A stretch of DNA of 64,000 nt from Methylobacillus methanolivorans (GTDB lineage: Bacteria; Pseudomonadota; Gammaproteobacteria; Burkholderiales; Methylophilaceae): NCBI RefSeq assembly GCF_044751345.1, contig NZ_JBIWXY010000001.1:620001-684000 (forward strand). The letters run 5' to 3'. The translations under genes and the position numbers were made by a program. Under the pieces are notes generated by a model. That model ran no database searches and was not told the DNA's origin. It saw only the letters and a list, made by a program, of their open reading frames with translations. Shown piece after piece: positions 16,789-25,279 of the stretch. Numbering within the stretch: the stretch's first letter is position 1; each line of letters starts with the position of its first letter.

Positions 16789-17763
16789 ATGCAAGCTACT
16801 CCCTCTCCACAGGTGATAGAAGAAGCCATCCGCTGGATGGTGATCTTGCAATCTGGCCAAGCTAGCCCGGAGGATTACGAGGCCTGCGAGCGTTGGCAAG
16901 AGGCGCACCCACAACACCAGCTTGCCTGGGATCGCCTTGGTCAACTTGATCAGCAGGTAAGGCAGATTCCTCCTCCACTGGCCAGAGCTACCTTGCATGA
17001 TGAAAGGCGTATAAGCCAGCGCATGAATAACATGCTGCAACGCAGGCAAGTGCTCAAATTGGCAGTGTTGGTAGGAGGCAGCGCAGGGTTATTGGGCTTG
17101 GGGTACCAGAAGCTACCATGGCGCCCGATGTTGGCGGATTATACAACCGCTGTTGGTGAAAGCAGGCATGTGGCATTGATGGATGCCACAGACATTCACC
17201 TCAATACTGCCAGCGCTTTGGACGTTGATTATGATGCCAGCGTGCGACTATTCCGCTTCTATCAAGGGGAAATCCTCTTGACGACAGGCCATCAGCAGGC
17301 ATTTGCCCAGCGCAATTTTATTGTCGAAACCAGCCATGGCCAGATACGCGCATTAGGAACACGCTTCCTGGTGCGCGATCATGAGAATGGCATACTGGTC
17401 AGTGTCTTTGATGGAGCGGTTGAGGTGGCGGCAGCGGGGGTGAAGCGTATCGTACAGGCCGGCTACTCATTGGTCTTTAGTCGGCAACAGCTTGGCTCTT
17501 TGCTGGAAGCCAGCCGCGATAGTTTAGCCTGGATCAATGGAGTTATCGTGGCGCGCAATATGAAGCTGAGCTTATTGCTGCAAGAGTTGGAGCGTTATCG
17601 CCATGGCACGATACGATGCGCAGCAGAGGTGGCCGAGCTGCGTATTTCTGGTGTATTCCCTGTTCATGATATCGACAAAGCGCTAGATGCCGTGGCAGAT
17701 ACGCTAGGCTTGGAGATCAAGCGCTCTTGGTTCTACCGGACCCTGCTTGATCGCGTACGTTAA
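16789..17763 (+). CDS. FecR-like anti-sigma / sigma regulator
   Basis: This inner-membrane regulator transmits the signal from the TonB receptor to the FecI-type sigma factor. The N-terminal cytosolic part (1-85) has the family pattern with Trp-rich WQEAHPQHQLAWDRLGQLDQQ. One TM segment is seen near residues 88-107 (LKLAVLVGGSAGLLGLGYQ), then a periplasmic FecR domain with TRFLVRDHENGILVSVFDGAV. The C-terminal STN-like region (RISGVFPVHDIDKALDAVADTL) matches receptor-contacting ends of FecR. ATG 16789 is preferred to TTG 16786; it starts three bases after the sigma stop, indicating translational coupling. Length 324 residues is usual. Confidence 0.92.
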   Translation: MQATPSPQVIEEAIRWMVILQSGQASPEDYEACERWQEAHPQHQLAWDRLGQLDQQVRQIPPPLARATLHDERRISQRMNNMLQRRQVLKLAVLVGGSAGLLGLGYQKLPWRPMLADYTTAVGESRHVALMDATDIHLNTASALDVDYDASVRLFRFYQGEILLTTGHQQAFAQRNFIVETSHGQIRALGTRFLVRDHENGILVSVFDGAVEVAAAGVKRIVQAGYSLVFSRQQLGSLLEASRDSLAWINGVIVARNMKLSLLLQELERYRHGTIRCAAEVAELRISGVFPVHDIDKALDAVADTLGLEIKRSWFYRTLLDRVR

Positions 17764-17785
17764 TTATCAGTAGCTACTTACCATA

Positions 17786-17807
17786 GCTGCAAAATATTTT
17801 TTGCAGC
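17786..17807 (+). other. Stem-loop between fecR-like and receptor genes
   Basis: A perfect 9-bp hairpin, GCTGCAAAA (17786-17794) with TTTTGCAGC (17799-17807) and a 4-base loop. It lies 23 bp after the FecR stop. A T-rich stretch follows only after 9 bases, so it may be a weak terminator or a processing signal separating regulator and receptor expression. Confidence 0.4.
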
Positions 17808-17876
17808 GGACTGTAGTTTTTTATTTTTGCTTCGGTATGTCAGTTGAACCACTTCATTTTGATTGAGGAAACCATC

Positions 17877-20324
17877 ATGACATACCAACTGCCGGAACAA
17901 TCTTCCGGTCTACCATCATCCCAGCATAAAATCCGGCAGACTGTATGCCACGCCTTGGTTGTGCTGGCATTGGGCAGCACTTTTTCACCAATTACCTATG
18001 CCCAAGAAAATATTGCGGCAGAACGCCAACAACAATACAAGATAGCTGCGGGTTCCCTGGAAGATGCCTTGGCTGAGTTTGCCCAACAAGCTGGCATCCT
18101 CATTTCGTTTGAGCCTGAGCTGGTGTCTGGCAAGCAAAGCAGTGGCTTGCAAGGTAATTACACTGCCAAACAGGCCGTCAGCAAGTTATTGCAGGGCACT
18201 GGCTTGGATCAAGTCGTGCGTGAAAATGGCACTTGGGGCCTGCGCAAGCTACCTAGCACACAGTTACAGCAAGGTGGGAGTTTGCCTGAGGTGAAGGTAA
18301 AGGCCGGGAGACAAAGTGAATCTGTAGAGGAGTTGCCACAAGTTTATAACGGTGGACAGGTGGCAAGTGGAGCTAGGGCAGGCATTTTAGGTAATCGTGA
18401 TTTCATGGATACGCCTTTTAGCATCACAAGTTATACACGAGAACTGATACAGAACCAGCAGGCAACAACAGTGGCTGACATTATTGCCAATGATCCTTCT
18501 GTCCGTAGCACTAATGCTAGAGGTGGACGGTTTGATCAGTTCACGGTGCGTGGCTTTAATTTGCCCAGCAGTAATTTAGCGCTTAATGGGTTGTATGGTG
18601 TAGTACCTTCTTATGCGGTAGCCGCAGAATCCATAGAGAGAGTCGAAGTGTTAAAGGGGGCAAGCACCTTGCTTAATGGCATGGCTCCTACTGGCGCTGT
18701 CGGTGGGGCAATCAATATCGTACCTAAGCGAGCTACCGATAAAAACATCAATCAACTCACGACAAGTTTTGCCAGCAAGGAGCAGTTAGGTGCACACCTT
18801 GATCTTGGACGCAGATTTGGCCCAGACAATAGCGTTGGCATCAGAGTAAATGGTGCTTATCGCACACCTGGTGAAACCGCATTTGATCATCAGTCGACTG
18901 AACAAACGGTTGGTACGGTAGCGATTGACTATAAAGGTGCCCAATTAAAACTGTCGCTGGATGCAGGGTACCAACAACGGAATATTGATGCACCTCCTGA
19001 AAGGGTAAGCCTGGATACCAGCATAGTGCCTGATGCCAAGAGGATAGATCGCAACTTTGCGCCCCGGTGGACATACACAAATACCAAGGATACCTATGCA
19101 GCCTTGCGCGCGGAATATGATTTCACTCCGCACTTTAACGGCTATGCCGCCATTGGTGGAAGAAAGGGTGAAAATGCATTTCTACGCTCGAATCCAGATA
19201 TTGATGCGCTAGGTAATTTTGCAACAGATCCCAGCTTGTTCTATAGAGACGAGCGTGTGTTCAGTGCAGAGGCAGGGCTACGCTCCAAGTTTAGCACCGG
19301 ACCATTAGCGCATACTGTTACATTGGGCATGTCCAAGTATCGTCAGGTGTTTGGTAATCGCATCTATAACCTATCTGGTAGTAGTAATTCCAATATCTAC
19401 TCGCCAACGAGAACTACTCGCCCCAATACTCAAGGGTTTTCTCAACACACGCCAAAATCCGGATTGTCTGACTTGGAAAGTATTGCTCTGACCGACGCCA
19501 TATCAATCTTAGATGATCGTTTACTCGTGGTTATAGGAGCTCGTTCCCAGCGTGTACAGGTTGACACCTTCAATGCTAGTGAAATCCGTAGCCAGCACTA
19601 TAACCAGCAAGCCTTGACACCAGCTGCGGCAGTGGTATTCAAGCTACAGGACAATGTGTCCATTTATGCTAACTACATGGAAAGCTTATCTCCTGGGGGT
19701 ACTGCGCCAACCAATGCTACAGTGAACAACCCAGGTGAGGTGTTGCCACCGATAAAATCCAAACAAGTGGAAACTGGGGTGAAGATTGATAATGGACGTT
19801 TTGCTAATACATTCAGCCTGTTTCGTATTGAGCAGCCAAACGCTTTTACGGAAAACCGTATTTTTGGTCTGAATGGGGAGCAGCGTAATGTTGGTTTGGA
19901 GTGGAATATTTTTGGCGAGCCGGTGAAGGGGTTAAGAACGCTGGGGGGTATTATGTTGCTAGACAGTAAACTGACCAAAACAGTTAACGGTACCAATGAT
20001 GGCGCAAGGTCTCCCGCAACCTCCCGTGCAAACGTCAATTTGGGAATGGAATGGGATACGCCATTTTACGAAGGTCTGACATTGACTGCGCGTACACTCT
20101 ATAGCAGTTCTCAGTACCTTGATAATGCAAATACCCAGAAAGTACCGAATTGGATACGATTTGATATCGGTGCGCGGTATGTAACTTCTGCAAACGGTCA
20201 TCCCATCACCTTGAGGGCAAATGTGGAAAATCTGTTTGACCGCAGTTACTGGGCTTCAGCGTCTGGAGGTTTGACTATTTCTACACCACGCACATTGCTA
20301 CTCTCTGCGACAGTAGATTTTTAA
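17877..20324 (+). CDS. TonB-dependent siderophore receptor with STN signalling domain
   Basis: This outer-membrane receptor imports a ferric chelate and also signals through FecR/FecI. ATG 17877 is chosen because GAGGAA lies 7 bases upstream; it gives a signal peptide ending ITYAQ. The STN domain follows at about 40-110 (AAGSLEDALAEFAQQAGILISFEPELVSGK), then a linker with the probable TonB box near LPEVKVKAG. The plug begins about residue 165 (DFMDTPFSITSYTRELIQNQQATTVADIIANDP is split by motif RGGRFDQFTVRGFN). The 22-strand barrel ends in the expected terminal Phe (LLSATVDF). Length 815 residues is typical of FpvA/FecA-like transducers. The ligand is unknown; hydroxamate or catecholate siderophores made by others are plausible. 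Confidence 0.93.
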   Translation: MTYQLPEQSSGLPSSQHKIRQTVCHALVVLALGSTFSPITYAQENIAAERQQQYKIAAGSLEDALAEFAQQAGILISFEPELVSGKQSSGLQGNYTAKQAVSKLLQGTGLDQVVRENGTWGLRKLPSTQLQQGGSLPEVKVKAGRQSESVEELPQVYNGGQVASGARAGILGNRDFMDTPFSITSYTRELIQNQQATTVADIIANDPSVRSTNARGGRFDQFTVRGFNLPSSNLALNGLYGVVPSYAVAAESIERVEVLKGASTLLNGMAPTGAVGGAINIVPKRATDKNINQLTTSFASKEQLGAHLDLGRRFGPDNSVGIRVNGAYRTPGETAFDHQSTEQTVGTVAIDYKGAQLKLSLDAGYQQRNIDAPPERVSLDTSIVPDAKRIDRNFAPRWTYTNTKDTYAALRAEYDFTPHFNGYAAIGGRKGENAFLRSNPDIDALGNFATDPSLFYRDERVFSAEAGLRSKFSTGPLAHTVTLGMSKYRQVFGNRIYNLSGSSNSNIYSPTRTTRPNTQGFSQHTPKSGLSDLESIALTDAISILDDRLLVVIGARSQRVQVDTFNASEIRSQHYNQQALTPAAAVVFKLQDNVSIYANYMESLSPGGTAPTNATVNNPGEVLPPIKSKQVETGVKIDNGRFANTFSLFRIEQPNAFTENRIFGLNGEQRNVGLEWNIFGEPVKGLRTLGGIMLLDSKLTKTVNGTNDGARSPATSRANVNLGMEWDTPFYEGLTLTARTLYSSSQYLDNANTQKVPNWIRFDIGARYVTSANGHPITLRANVENLFDRSYWASASGGLTISTPRTLLLSATVDF

Positions 20325-20339
20325 CGAGTGCTCACCATG

Positions 20340-20364
20340 ACCACCACATTCCGAATGTGGTGGT
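20340..20364 (+). terminator. Strong hairpin after the receptor gene
   Basis: A perfect 12-bp stem, ACCACCACATTC with GAATGTGGTGGT around one central base, starts 15 bp after the receptor stop. It has no long U-run. It may stop most transcription or protect the 3' end, lowering expression of the downstream membrane trio. Confidence 0.55.
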
Positions 20365-20413
20365 TATCTGAGTTATAATAAATACCTCTCATTTAGTAGG
20401 CAATTTCTTCCCT

Positions 20414-20677
20414 ATGATGGTATTCATGCGCATTCTGACGATCATCATCGGAGGTTATGCTTTGAGTGCTGTGATTGTCCAGTTTCTCGCACTGGGCTTG
20501 GCCAAGTTAGGCATGCTCCGTAGCGAAGCCGTCGTTGCCAGTGCCTTGTTGGCTTTCCTGATTTACCTTGTCATTCTTCTATGGGCATTTGCCGAGCGCC
20601 GCTTGTTGCGTCTCTTCATGGTGTTGTGCCTGTTTCCCTGTTTACTTTATCTGCTGGCTGACCAGTTCAGTAGATGA
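20414..20677 (+). CDS. DUF3649-type small membrane protein of iron-uptake locus
   Basis: This 87-residue protein has three hydrophobic segments (about 5-28, 38-60, 65-82) and is very like the small DUF3649 proteins that stand before PepSY-TM proteins next to siderophore receptors. The short gap to the PepSY gene and the matching DUF3325 gene behind it support this. No biochemical role is established; a part in reduction or transport of iron at the inner membrane is often proposed. Start ATG 20414; Met 5 is also possible. Confidence 0.72.
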   Translation: MMVFMRILTIIIGGYALSAVIVQFLALGLAKLGMLRSEAVVASALLAFLIYLVILLWAFAERRLLRLFMVLCLFPCLLYLLADQFSR

Positions 20678-20705
20678 CCGCTGTTTGTATTGTTGATCAT
20701 TGCTG

Positions 20706-22280
20706 ATGGAACCTTCTTTGCGTAAATCCATGGCGCTGTTGCACACCTGGGCAGGCGTTGTGCTGGGTAGTGTGTTGTTTGCGATCTTCTGGATGGGGAC
20801 CTTGTCTGTGTTTGACAAGGAAATTGACCGCTGGATGATGCCTACAACGCGGGTAAGTATGCCGGATGCCGCGGTATCGCTAGATAAAGTCGTCTTGCCT
20901 CTGATTGAGACAAGTAAGCTATCTGGTAATCAGTGGGGTGTCACACTGCCTAGTGAGCGTGCCCCAGTGTTTACGTTACGTTATCGCACTGAGCAGGGTG
21001 ATAATATCCGGCGTTATATCAATCCGCATAATGGAGAAATCACGGATGAGCGCTACACCTTGGGCGCGACCGGGTTTTTCTTTCCATTTCATTTTCGCTT
21101 GCATATCCAATGGCTGAAGTTGGGGTACTGGATAGTTGGCCTTGCCGCGATGGGGATGTTGGTGCTGCTGGTTTCAGGCGTGATTATTCACAAAAAGATA
21201 TTCACGGATTTCTTCACTTTCCGTCCGCAAAAAGCGATGCAGCGCTCAGCGCTGGATTTGCATAACCTGAGCGGTGTGTTGGCCTTGCCTTTTCATTTCG
21301 TGATCACATTGTCTGGCCTGATCATTTTTGCTGCCACGTATTTTCCTAATACCAATAAGCTGGTTTATGCGGGTGATAAGGCGGCTTATGAGGTTGAAAT
21401 GACTGGGCGCTATGACATCAAGCCAGCAGGTAAACCTGGTCAGCTAGCATCGCTGGATGCCATGTTGGCGCAGGCGAGCCAGCTGTGGGGTGGGGGGCAG
21501 CCTTATTTCTTGCGTGTGCGTAATGCGGGGGACGCTCATGCCTATGTCGAAATCCGTCGCTCCTATGAGCAAGATGTCACCATGAATCTTGATACCATTT
21601 ATTTCGATGGGATTTCTGGAGAAGTTTTGAGCCGCTTCGAAGCCAAACCCGTGCTGACAGTTCAACGCTATATCGCGGGAATGCACTTCATCCAATTCAA
21701 TCATTGGCCATTACGCTGGTTGTATTTCCTCGCTGGCCTGTCGGGATGCATATTGATTGCCACCGGTTTCTTGTTCTGGCTGGAGGCGCGTCGCGTTCGT
21801 CATGCCAAGCAAGGCTTGAAAGGTGTAGTGATCGTGCAAGGCCTGACCATAGGTAGTGTCACAGGTATCATCATCGCCACGCTGATGTTTTTACTGGCTA
21901 ATCGATGGTTGCCTGCAAACGCAGCCCTGCAGGGCTATGAGCGTGATGCACTTGAAGCCTGGGTATTCTATTTAAGTTGGCTTGCCACCTTTGCTCATGC
22001 TTGGTTGCGTAGCCGTGCAGCATGGCGTGAGCAGGCATGGCTAATAAGTCTGTTGGCATTATTCACCATTGCCTCCAACGCAGTGACGACTGGCACGCCG
22101 CTATGGCACAGCTTGGCAGGACACGATTATGCGACGGCGGGTATGGATGTTGTTTTATTGCTCGGCGCTATTCTGGCCGCTTATGCGGCTTTGAAGCTGG
22201 GGCAGCGCAAGAGCACTAGCCAGCACAAGAAAGCTACGCCAACTTCATCCTCCAGCATAGGGCTGGGCAAACATGAGTAA
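20706..22280 (+). CDS. PepSY-associated TM-helix protein (PiuB-like, iron uptake)
   Basis: This inner-membrane protein belongs to the PepSY_TM family, often annotated as iron-regulated membrane protein PiuB. The N-terminus has the family motif MALLHTWAGVVLGSVLFAIF (TM1). A large periplasmic region with a PepSY-like part (about 35-150) follows, with further TM segments near 140-165, 190-215 and several at 340-500. Family motifs LDLHNLSGVLALPFHF and MHFIQFNHWPLRWLYFLAGLSG are intact and His-rich, so haem or metal contact is possible. PepSY proteins in this context are thought to help reduce or release iron from siderophores in the periplasm. ATG 20706 is preferred to TTG 20700. Its end overlaps the DUF3325 gene by 8 bp. 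Confidence 0.88.
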   Translation: MEPSLRKSMALLHTWAGVVLGSVLFAIFWMGTLSVFDKEIDRWMMPTTRVSMPDAAVSLDKVVLPLIETSKLSGNQWGVTLPSERAPVFTLRYRTEQGDNIRRYINPHNGEITDERYTLGATGFFFPFHFRLHIQWLKLGYWIVGLAAMGMLVLLVSGVIIHKKIFTDFFTFRPQKAMQRSALDLHNLSGVLALPFHFVITLSGLIIFAATYFPNTNKLVYAGDKAAYEVEMTGRYDIKPAGKPGQLASLDAMLAQASQLWGGGQPYFLRVRNAGDAHAYVEIRRSYEQDVTMNLDTIYFDGISGEVLSRFEAKPVLTVQRYIAGMHFIQFNHWPLRWLYFLAGLSGCILIATGFLFWLEARRVRHAKQGLKGVVIVQGLTIGSVTGIIIATLMFLLANRWLPANAALQGYERDALEAWVFYLSWLATFAHAWLRSRAAWREQAWLISLLALFTIASNAVTTGTPLWHSLAGHDYATAGMDVVLLLGAILAAYAALKLGQRKSTSQHKKATPTSSSSIGLGKHE

Positions 22281-22581
22281 TACTATGTGGATACATGCTA
22301 TCGGGCTGGCTGCTGCCTATTTAGGCTGGGCCAGTTTGGCCTTGTCGCAGGAAAAGCATAGATTAACGGTCAATGTGACTATGGTTGCTCGATTCAAGCA
22401 AGCACGCCTGCTGGGTGCTGGTTTGTTATTGCTGAGTATGGTGGCGAACTGGGTGGCAGATGGTGCCAGTTTTGGCTCCTTGCTGGGTGTCATACAGCTG
22501 AGTTTGGCCGCCATGATGGTTGCGCTGACCCTGGCGTGGAAGCCGGCTTGGTTGCGATGGTGGGCGAGGCGGCTATCTTGA
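22273..22581 (+). CDS. DUF3325-type small membrane protein
   Basis: A 102-residue protein with three hydrophobic segments (about 5-25, 45-62, 68-88). It overlaps the preceding PepSY gene by 8 bp and fits DUF3325, the usual third member of the DUF3649-PepSY-DUF3325 set beside TonB receptors. The Gly/Trp start (LGWASLALSQEKHR) and basic end (WWARRLS) agree with inner-membrane placement. Function unknown. A strong terminator follows. Confidence 0.75.
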   Translation: MSNTMWIHAIGLAAAYLGWASLALSQEKHRLTVNVTMVARFKQARLLGAGLLLLSMVANWVADGASFGSLLGVIQLSLAAMMVALTLAWKPAWLRWWARRLS

Positions 22582-22601
22582 AGATGGATTGGTCATAAAA
22601 A

Positions 22602-22633
22602 AACGGCGGTGAGATGTGTATCTCGCCGCCGTT
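22602..22633. terminator. Bidirectional rho-independent terminator
   Basis: AACGGCGGTGAGAT (22602-22615) pairs with ATCTCGCCGCCGTT (22620-22633) over a GTGT loop, with one G-T pair. It has TTTTTGTTT on the plus side and an A-run on the other, so it ends both the iron-uptake operon and the convergent NdvB-like gene. Confidence 0.92.
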
Positions 22634-22654
22634 TTTGTTTGCCTGTAATAAACG

Positions 22655-25237
22655 CTAGGCTTGTTCAGGCTTGCTATCAGGCAATTGCGCGATGATCTGG
22701 CAGGCCAGGGTGCTCCAGTAAGGCATGGATTGCAAGGTCAGCATAGTCACCCAAAGCTGCGCATCCAGGTTGCTGAAGCCGCGGGAGTAAAGCATGGCAC
22801 CAGCAGCAACAATCAGTGCCAGCAGTAGCAGCACTTCTTCGCGGATTGGTGTGAGCAGGCCGAAAATACTACCCTTGACTGCCTTGCCCTTGTTGGTGGT
22901 CTTGAATACGCCACGCTTCTGGATCAGGCCCATCATGATGCCGCGTGCGATGGTATGCGAAAGACCAAGGCCTGCTAGCGATGCTCCCAGGATGTCAGAC
23001 CATTTGCAGTCCTTCATGGTTTTGCGATACAGGATGGGGCCTAATGCGCCCTTGACCACAAGGAAGCACAGCACCGGTGTCAGCATGATGGAGACCGGCA
23101 GGCTGAACGACTTGGGGAAGGCCAGCATGGCCAGGGTCCAGCCAATGGAGCTCATGGTGAAGATCAATTGCAGGCCGTCACCCAGCCAGCTTAGCCAGCC
23201 GGTCAGGAAGTGGTAGCGTTGACCGAAGCTGAGCGTGGATTTGCCGAGCAATTTTGGCAAGTGGTGCTTGAGGATCTGCATCGCACCAAATGCCCAACGG
23301 AAGCGCTGTGATTTCAATGCTTCAAAGTTGGCCGGAGTCAGGCCGCGCCCAAAGACACGGTCAATATAACGCAACTCGTAACCGCCTTCGAGCAAGCGCA
23401 AGCCTAGCTCGGTATCTTCGCAGATGCACCACTCAGACCAGCCGCCGAGATCAACCAGGGCGTTGCGACGTACCAATGTCATGGTGCCATGCTGGATAAG
23501 GGCATTACGCTCATGGCGGTGATGCATGCCGATGCGGAAGAAGCCTTCAAACTCCCAATTGCTCATGCGGCGGAAGAAGTTGTTCTCAAACTCGCGGTGT
23601 GCCTGTGGTGCTTGCACCACGGCAACGCCTTGATCAGCGAAATGAGGAATCAACACAGCCAGCCAATCGCGCGTGACGACGTAATCGGCATCTACTACGC
23701 CAACGACTTCTGCTCTGGGGTCGGTTTCCTGCAAGGCAAAATTAAGCGCTCCAGCCTTGAAGCCCGGCCATTGCGGCAGGTGGTAGAACTTGAAGTTGTC
23801 GGGTAGCTTGGCCATGTATTCTTCCACAGGCTTCCACTTGCTTTCATCCTTGGTATTGTTGTCAATCACCAGCACTTCGTAATTGGTGTAGTCAAGCTCG
23901 ACCAGGCTTTCTATGGTGGCAATCACCATTTCCGGCGGTTCGTTGTAGCAAGCTAGGTGAATGGAGACAAACGCCTCTTTTTCCGCTGGCACGGGTGCAG
24001 CAGGCTTGTAGGCGCGAATCCAGTAGCCCTTGAACATGACCTCACTGAATTCAACGGCATAGGTCATCAGTACGGCTGTGGTCATCAGCAGGGCGAGAAT
24101 AAGCCCCACAAGGATGATCATGTCACGCAATGAATAATAGTAATCACCCGGCAGGTTCCAGGTCACAACCAAGACGGTAATACAGGCTTGCAGCAATACA
24201 GCCAGGGATACCTGTGCGCCTGTGCCCCAGCTACGGAATCGTACGGCCAGGAACAATATCGGCAGGAAGGCTAGAATCGAACCCCATAGTGCTTTGGAAA
24301 CCCAGCGTAGATCTTTGGGTACTGCGCCATGCAGGGAGTACTTTTCCTGGCGCTCGGCATCAAACATGCCCCAATATGCACCAGCCCAACCTTCGATCTT
24401 GACTTTCCATGGCTGATCGATCGCTTCCATCAGGTAATAGTCGAAAGGCTCATGGGCGGTTTTGGCCAGGAATTCGCGTACAAACCGTGCTTGGTTGACG
24501 TTAGATGCAACCGAGGCATCAATAGTTGGTCCCTTGCTTGGCCAGCCGATTTCGCCGATCACGATTTTCTTGCGTGGATACTTGTCCAGCAGCTCGTGAT
24601 AGCGCTCAAGTGCGTAATCTACGGCCTTTTCGGCGGGTAGGCCTTCATGGTAAGGCAGCAAGTGCACGGTAATGAAATCGACATGCTTGACCAATTGAGG
24701 GTACCGTAGCCAGACGTGCCATGGCTCTGCAGTCGATACTGGTACGCGTGCTGTACGCTTGGCTTCTTCGAGATAGGCAACCATTTCATCGGCTGTGAGG
24801 TCGCCGCGCAAGATCGCTTCGTTACCAACAATAATGCGCTCAATATTGGGGTAGACCGCTGTCCTGGCCAGCAGGGCATCTAGTTCACGCTTGTTGTCAT
24901 CGTGATCTGGACCCAGCCAGGCACCTGCGGTGACTTTAAGCCCAAGGCGGGCAGCCAGAGCGGTGGTTTCAGGGTTTTCCAACGCGCCGTAGATACGGAT
25001 GCGGTTGGTGTACTTCTTCATCAGCTCCAGGTCTTTCAATATCTCAGCAGTGCTGGGGTATTTACGCTCCTGTGGGCTTTGCCCAATCTGGTATCCACTG
25101 TAAGCAAAGCCATTGACGATAGGGGGCGCATCAATCAATGGCAGTGCGCGATTGATGACTTCCCAGATGCCGAAATGCAGCAGTGTGACTGCCAAGGCAA
25201 TAAAAAGGGCTTTGCTATATTTATTGATAAATTTCAT
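22655..25237 (-). CDS. NdvB-like fusion: GH17-type glucan transferase domain plus GT2 beta-glucan synthase
   Basis: The 860-residue protein joins two enzymes. After an N-terminal TM anchor (8-30), residues about 40-310 form a GH17-like barrel (GFAYSGYQIGQ, RIRIYGALENP, IIVGNEAILRGD with the likely acid/base Glu, and KIVIGEIGWPSKG with the likely nucleophile Glu). Two or more TM helices follow (315-390). Residues about 420-680 are a processive GT2 domain with VVDADYVVTRDWL, the acid motif CEDTELGLRLLEGG and the QxxRW motif SQRFRWAFG. Further TM helices close the protein. This layout is that of Pseudomonas NdvB, which makes beta-1,3-glucans, with the GH17 part acting as a periplasmic glucanosyltransferase. 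The downstream partner (in map order) is a second GH17 protein. Confidence 0.85.
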   Translation of the reverse strand: MKFINKYSKALFIALAVTLLHFGIWEVINRALPLIDAPPIVNGFAYSGYQIGQSPQERKYPSTAEILKDLELMKKYTNRIRIYGALENPETTALAARLGLKVTAGAWLGPDHDDNKRELDALLARTAVYPNIERIIVGNEAILRGDLTADEMVAYLEEAKRTARVPVSTAEPWHVWLRYPQLVKHVDFITVHLLPYHEGLPAEKAVDYALERYHELLDKYPRKKIVIGEIGWPSKGPTIDASVASNVNQARFVREFLAKTAHEPFDYYLMEAIDQPWKVKIEGWAGAYWGMFDAERQEKYSLHGAVPKDLRWVSKALWGSILAFLPILFLAVRFRSWGTGAQVSLAVLLQACITVLVVTWNLPGDYYYSLRDMIILVGLILALLMTTAVLMTYAVEFSEVMFKGYWIRAYKPAAPVPAEKEAFVSIHLACYNEPPEMVIATIESLVELDYTNYEVLVIDNNTKDESKWKPVEEYMAKLPDNFKFYHLPQWPGFKAGALNFALQETDPRAEVVGVVDADYVVTRDWLAVLIPHFADQGVAVVQAPQAHREFENNFFRRMSNWEFEGFFRIGMHHRHERNALIQHGTMTLVRRNALVDLGGWSEWCICEDTELGLRLLEGGYELRYIDRVFGRGLTPANFEALKSQRFRWAFGAMQILKHHLPKLLGKSTLSFGQRYHFLTGWLSWLGDGLQLIFTMSSIGWTLAMLAFPKSFSLPVSIMLTPVLCFLVVKGALGPILYRKTMKDCKWSDILGASLAGLGLSHTIARGIMMGLIQKRGVFKTTNKGKAVKGSIFGLLTPIREEVLLLLALIVAAGAMLYSRGFSNLDAQLWVTMLTLQSMPYWSTLACQIIAQLPDSKPEQA

Positions 25238-25279
25238 ATGCTTGTCTTTTATTTTTCACTGATGATGCCAGATGCCCCC

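Noticed and set aside
17786..17807. Hairpin after the fecR-like gene as a full terminator
   Set aside because: The T-rich stretch begins 9 bases after the stem, so I list it only as a stem-loop.
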